A stretch of 64,000 bases of DNA from Bradyrhizobium sp. LMTR 3 (lineage in GTDB: Bacteria; Pseudomonadota; Alphaproteobacteria; Rhizobiales; Xanthobacteraceae). How positions within the stretch are numbered: the first letter of the stretch is position 1; each line of letters opens with the position of its first letter. The position numbers and the translations under genes were made by a program. The DNA is taken from positions 23,454-87,453 of the forward strand of contig NZ_MAXC01000016.1 in NCBI RefSeq assembly GCF_001693485.1. Reading direction: 5' to 3'. The notes under the pieces are model-generated. The model worked only from the letters and a program-made list of their open reading frames with translations, searched no databases and had not been told where the DNA came from. Below, piece by piece: positions 61,508-64,000 of the stretch.

Positions 61508-61558
61508 CTGGGAGCGGATTTGTCCATGCCGGAAAACGACGGAATTTGAGAGGATTTA

Positions 61559-61981
61559 CTACCGCTCGCGTAAGGAACGGCCTTCCAGCGCGACAATTCG
61601 CCGCCGGACTGCGGGGCCTGCCACCGCCTTGGGCAGCGGCTTGGTTGGCGCCGTTTTCGGCGACTTGACGGGCTTTGGCAGCTTCTCGGCGATGCCGAGC
61701 AGGTCCTCGCGCCGCTCCATTTCGCGCCAGACGTCCTCCGGCTTTACGCCGGCCGATGCCCACAGCACGGTCAGGTTATAGAGCAGGTCGGCGCTCTCGC
61801 GGACCACTGCGTCGGTCTTGCCGTTGACGGCGTCGATCGCGACTTCGATGGCTTCCTCGGCGAGCTTCTTGGCCATCTTGGAGGGGCCGCGCTCAAACAG
61901 CCGGGCCGTGCGCGACGTCGCCGGATCGAGATCCTTGGCCGCGATAACAGCCTGATAAAGCCGTTCGAGCGAATCACTCAT
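61559..61981 (-). CDS. hisE: phosphoribosyl-ATP pyrophosphohydrolase
   Basis: A 140-residue protein with the HisE all-alpha MazG-like fold: FERGPSKMAKKLAEEAIEVA, then NGKTDAVVRESADLLYNLTV, giving the E-x2-E and E-x2-D metal ligands. It hydrolyses phosphoribosyl-ATP in histidine synthesis. The C-terminal about 40 residues (KLPKPVKSPKTAPTKPLPKA, then VRRRIVALEGRSLRER) are a basic extension beyond the usual 100-110 residues. It is not next to other his genes here. Confidence 0.85.
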   Translation of the reverse strand: MSDSLERLYQAVIAAKDLDPATSRTARLFERGPSKMAKKLAEEAIEVAIDAVNGKTDAVVRESADLLYNLTVLWASAGVKPEDVWREMERREDLLGIAEKLPKPVKSPKTAPTKPLPKAVAGPAVRRRIVALEGRSLRER

Positions 61982-62044
61982 TCTTCCAACCTAATGCAAA
62001 GCCATGGCGAGCGTGTTAACGGCTGCCCCTGCAACCAGAAAAAA

Positions 62045-62071
62045 TCCACCGGCCGCGGCGGCCGGTGGATT
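62045..62071 (-). terminator. rho-independent terminator of the gene at 62105
   Basis: ATCCACCGGCC (62045-62055) pairs perfectly with GGCCGGTGGAT (62061-62071). Read on the minus strand, the stem is followed by a T-run (the A-run at 62039-62045). Confidence 0.9.
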
Positions 62072-62104
62072 CATCTTTAACGGTCGCGATTTTAGCGGTC
62101 GCGT

Positions 62105-62494
62105 TTACCAGCCGCCATAGTAGGGCCCGCCGCCGTAGTAGTAAGCGCGGGGCCGGTGATAATACGGGCTACCGTAATAGGCCGGTCGGCCATAGTACCC
62201 GTAGTCGTCATAGTAGTAACGGCGGTTCTGGGTGGCCGCGATCGCGAGTCCCGTGCCGACGATGCCGGCGAAGGCCGCTGCCGCCGCCGCGCCGCCACCA
62301 CCGCGATAGTACCGGCGGCGGGCGCTGATATCGGTCGCGTCGCTGGTCCCGGTCGAAGCGGTCACGCCCTTGCCCGAAGTCGCGGGGCCCGCAAAGGCCT
62401 TCGACGGCTCGACCGCCGTCAGCGCCACCGCTACGACCGTTGCCAGCGCGCTGGCGCGGCCGATCGATGAAAACACACCTTTTCGCGCAAACAT
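62105..62494 (-). CDS. secreted Tyr/Gly-rich protein
   Basis: A 129-residue protein: signal peptide (FSSIGRASALATVVAVALTA, cleaved near SKAFAG), a Gly/Ala hydrophobic stretch (GGGGAAAAAAFAGIVGTGLA) and a tyrosine-rich end (RRYYYDDYGYYGRPAYYGSP, then YYYGGGPYYGG). Likely envelope-associated; related in style to the secreted protein at 30295-30618. ATG 62494 has GGAGG eight bases upstream; the frame is open to 62620. Its own terminator follows. Confidence 0.75.
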   Translation of the reverse strand: MFARKGVFSSIGRASALATVVAVALTAVEPSKAFAGPATSGKGVTASTGTSDATDISARRRYYRGGGGAAAAAAFAGIVGTGLAIAATQNRRYYYDDYGYYGRPAYYGSPYYHRPRAYYYGGGPYYGGW

Positions 62495-62735
62495 CTCGAC
62501 ATCCTCCGTGGGAGCTGGCCTGACAGGCCTCCGATGGCTAACCACCGAACGGATACTAGGTTCCCGAATCCGAACGGCGGCTGAACGATCCCTGGCAAAA
62601 TCGTGGCAGTCATCGACCATTCAGGTTAGATGCTGCACAATAGCTCGCCCAAAGGTCTAATCTGCCGTTGGCGATGTCACGAAGCCGACATCACCGGCGC
62701 GGCAACTTGTCCCACCTCTTGCTGATGTCATCTCG

Positions 62736-63812
62736 ATGCGTGCGATCAGGACCAACGCCATTCGCTCTCGCCTGAGCGCTCTCTTGGCTTTCCTTGCCGG
62801 GCTGTGCGCCATTGCGGGCTTCACGACGAATAGCGCCCTCGCCGCCGACGAACCTCGGCCTCCGCTCGCAATCCAGTTTTCGCTGGATCGTCCGATCGAT
62901 GCCGCGGCGGCACCGTTCGTGATGGCCAGCGCCGGAGGCCTGTTCAGCGCAGAGGCGCTTGCGGTCACGATCAACATCGCAAGCGGATCGCCGGACGCAA
63001 TTGCGCGCGTCGCGGCCGGCACCAGCGATTTTGCCGTCGTCGACATCAATGCCCTGATGCGGTTGCGCGACAAGGACAAGCAGGGCGGCCCCAGGATCAA
63101 GGCCGTGTTCGTGCTGTTCAACAAGGCGCCCTATGCCATCATCGCCCGCAAGAGCCGCGGCATCCGCGCGTTGACCGACATTGAGGGCAAGACTCTCGGC
63201 GTCGCCGAAGGCGACCTGTCGGCCCGGCTGTGGCCGGCGGTAGCGCACCAGAACAGCATCAAGATCAAGAGCGTGAAGCAGAGCAGCATCAGTGCCGCGG
63301 TGCGCGAGCCGATGCTGTCGGCGGGCCAGATCGATGCCGTGACCGGATTCTCCTATCTGTCGGCGATCAATCTGAAGGACCGTGGCGTGCCTGCCGACGA
63401 TCTGGCGGTGCTGAAATTCGCCGACTATGGCTGTGAAGCCTACGGTTTCGCTGTTATCGCCAATCCGGCGCTGGCGGCCGCCAAGCCCGAGGCGGTGAAA
63501 GGATTCGTGCGAGCCGTCATCGGCGGGTTGTATCTCACGGTCAAGGACCCCGAACGCTCCGCGACCGAGGTCGCAAATCGCATGGACGGCGGCTCGAAGG
63601 ACCTCGAATTCGAGAGGCTGCAAAGCATCCTGCGCGACTACGTCGTGACCAGCGAAGTGAAACGCAACGGTATCGGCGCCATCGATCCGGCACGCTTCGA
63701 ACGCTCGATCGATCAGGTCGCGGAAGACTTCAAGTTTCAGAAGCGGCCGCAGGTATCAGACATTTTCGACGACCAGTTTCTGCCCCCGCTCAACAGCCGG
63801 CTGATTAATTGA
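62736..63812 (+). CDS. NMT1/THI5-like (SsuA/TauA-type) ABC substrate-binding protein
   Basis: A 358-residue exported binding protein. The signal peptide (LSALLAFLAGLCAIAGFTTN, ending ALAAD) precedes the fold of nitrate/sulfonate/thiamine-precursor binding proteins: AAPFVMASAGGLFSAEALAV, ASGSPDAIARVAAGTSDFAV (the pocket loop), and DIEGKTLGVAEGDLSARLWP. No permease or ATPase follows within the window. The ligand is unknown; riboflavin precursors, sulfonates or nitrate are the family range. Confidence 0.88.
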   Translation: MRAIRTNAIRSRLSALLAFLAGLCAIAGFTTNSALAADEPRPPLAIQFSLDRPIDAAAAPFVMASAGGLFSAEALAVTINIASGSPDAIARVAAGTSDFAVVDINALMRLRDKDKQGGPRIKAVFVLFNKAPYAIIARKSRGIRALTDIEGKTLGVAEGDLSARLWPAVAHQNSIKIKSVKQSSISAAVREPMLSAGQIDAVTGFSYLSAINLKDRGVPADDLAVLKFADYGCEAYGFAVIANPALAAAKPEAVKGFVRAVIGGLYLTVKDPERSATEVANRMDGGSKDLEFERLQSILRDYVVTSEVKRNGIGAIDPARFERSIDQVAEDFKFQKRPQVSDIFDDQFLPPLNSRLIN

Positions 63813-63875
63813 GTGAGGGCCCCTCTTCCGCCGGTGCTCTGGGCTTACCCCTCTCCCTAACCCTCCCCCGCAAGG

Positions 63876-64000
63876 CTACGGGATTCCCGGATTTTCGTGT
63901 TGGGTGGCAAGGGCATATCCCTCGAGTGTGGCGGCGAGCCGATTCCATCCGTCGCGCATGGTCTTTGGGCCCGGCGGCTTGTAGTAGCAATTCCAGCCGC
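63876..64000 (-). mobile_element. C-terminal tail of an IS4/Tn5-like transposase (continues past the right edge)
   Basis: On the minus strand, from the window edge to TAG at 63876-63878, the frame encodes GWNCYYKPPGPKTMRDGWNR, followed by LAATLEGYALATQHENPGIP. The PPGPxTMxxGxxRLxxxLxGYxLA pattern is that of the C-terminal end of Tn5/IS4-family transposases. The start and the inverted repeat ends lie outside or are not identifiable. It could be intact beyond the edge. Confidence 0.7.

Noticed and set aside
1..64000. CRISPR array, rRNA operon or riboswitch
   Set aside because: I saw no regularly spaced repeats of CRISPR size, no rRNA segments, and no leader that matches a riboswitch class I could recognise. 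The only tandem repeats are the three 16-bp units at 5800.

Overview
This window looks like chromosomal DNA of an alphaproteobacterium of the Bradyrhizobium group. It is very GC-rich with long antisense open frames. It carries an intergenic palindrome of the rhizobial RIME type and several intergenic repeats of the kind I recall from Bradyrhizobium. It also has two perfect TTAA-N7-TTAA sites matching the alphaproteobacterial cell-cycle regulator CtrA, and a Tat-signal, sulfite-exporter and solute-binding-protein repertoire typical of soil rhizobia. No rRNA, CRISPR array or complete mobile element is visible. There is one tRNA (Leu, anticodon CAA) at 13.7 kb. A transposase tail enters from the right edge.

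Layout. 0-12 kb: the start of a LysR regulator facing a SnoaL-like gene; an HNH nuclease; a Fic-type toxin with a small overlapping upstream partner; an AMP-forming acyl-CoA ligase; an HtrA-like protein that has lost its catalytic triad, followed by an esterase-like hydrolase; a DsbA-like oxidoreductase, a TauE exporter and a PaaI thioesterase facing a TetR regulator across two operator palindromes; and an AbrB-family membrane protein. 12-13 kb is a repeat-rich gap. 13-24 kb: DsbB, tRNA-Leu, a cupin/pirin/LysR/isochorismatase group, a 652-residue multidomain wall hydrolase, a decapitated Tat-signal copy, a SnoaL/HxlR pair, an orphan peptide-type binding protein and a Tat-exported kelch protein. 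24-31 kb: a CYTH-CHAD protein, small membrane proteins, a DUF2236 protein, an MFS transporter, a lytic transglycosylase and secreted small proteins.

31-36 kb is a tungstate/molybdate uptake locus (tupBCA plus a second ModA-like binding protein and an exported protein), controlled by a divergent regulator that fuses an excisionase-type helix-turn-helix to a binding-protein-like sensor domain. 36-41 kb: methyltransferase, threonine ammonia-lyase, and a response regulator translationally coupled to a 7TM-type histidine kinase. 41-44.5 kb: a cluster of small envelope proteins, one membrane protein sitting behind a perfect CtrA site. 44.5-52.8 kb: EamA exporter/MocR pair, a large MscS channel, nitronate monooxygenase facing an acyl-CoA synthetase, and a GFA-family protein. 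52.8-54.7 kb is minCDE with a perfect CtrA site upstream. 54.9-64 kb: a single-span protein, a 16-codon leader ORF coupled to a branched-chain-type binding protein with an extra N-terminal domain, a thioesterase/SDR/nitronate monooxygenase run, a DedA protein, HisE, a secreted Tyr-rich protein, an NMT1-type binding protein and the transposase tail.

Functional threads: envelope and periplasm maintenance (DsbA/DsbB, pseudo-HtrA, lytic enzymes, MscS, small secreted proteins), fatty acid/acyl-CoA and nitronate chemistry (two ligases, two thioesterases, SDR, two nitronate monooxygenases), oxyanion uptake, and cell division under probable CtrA control.
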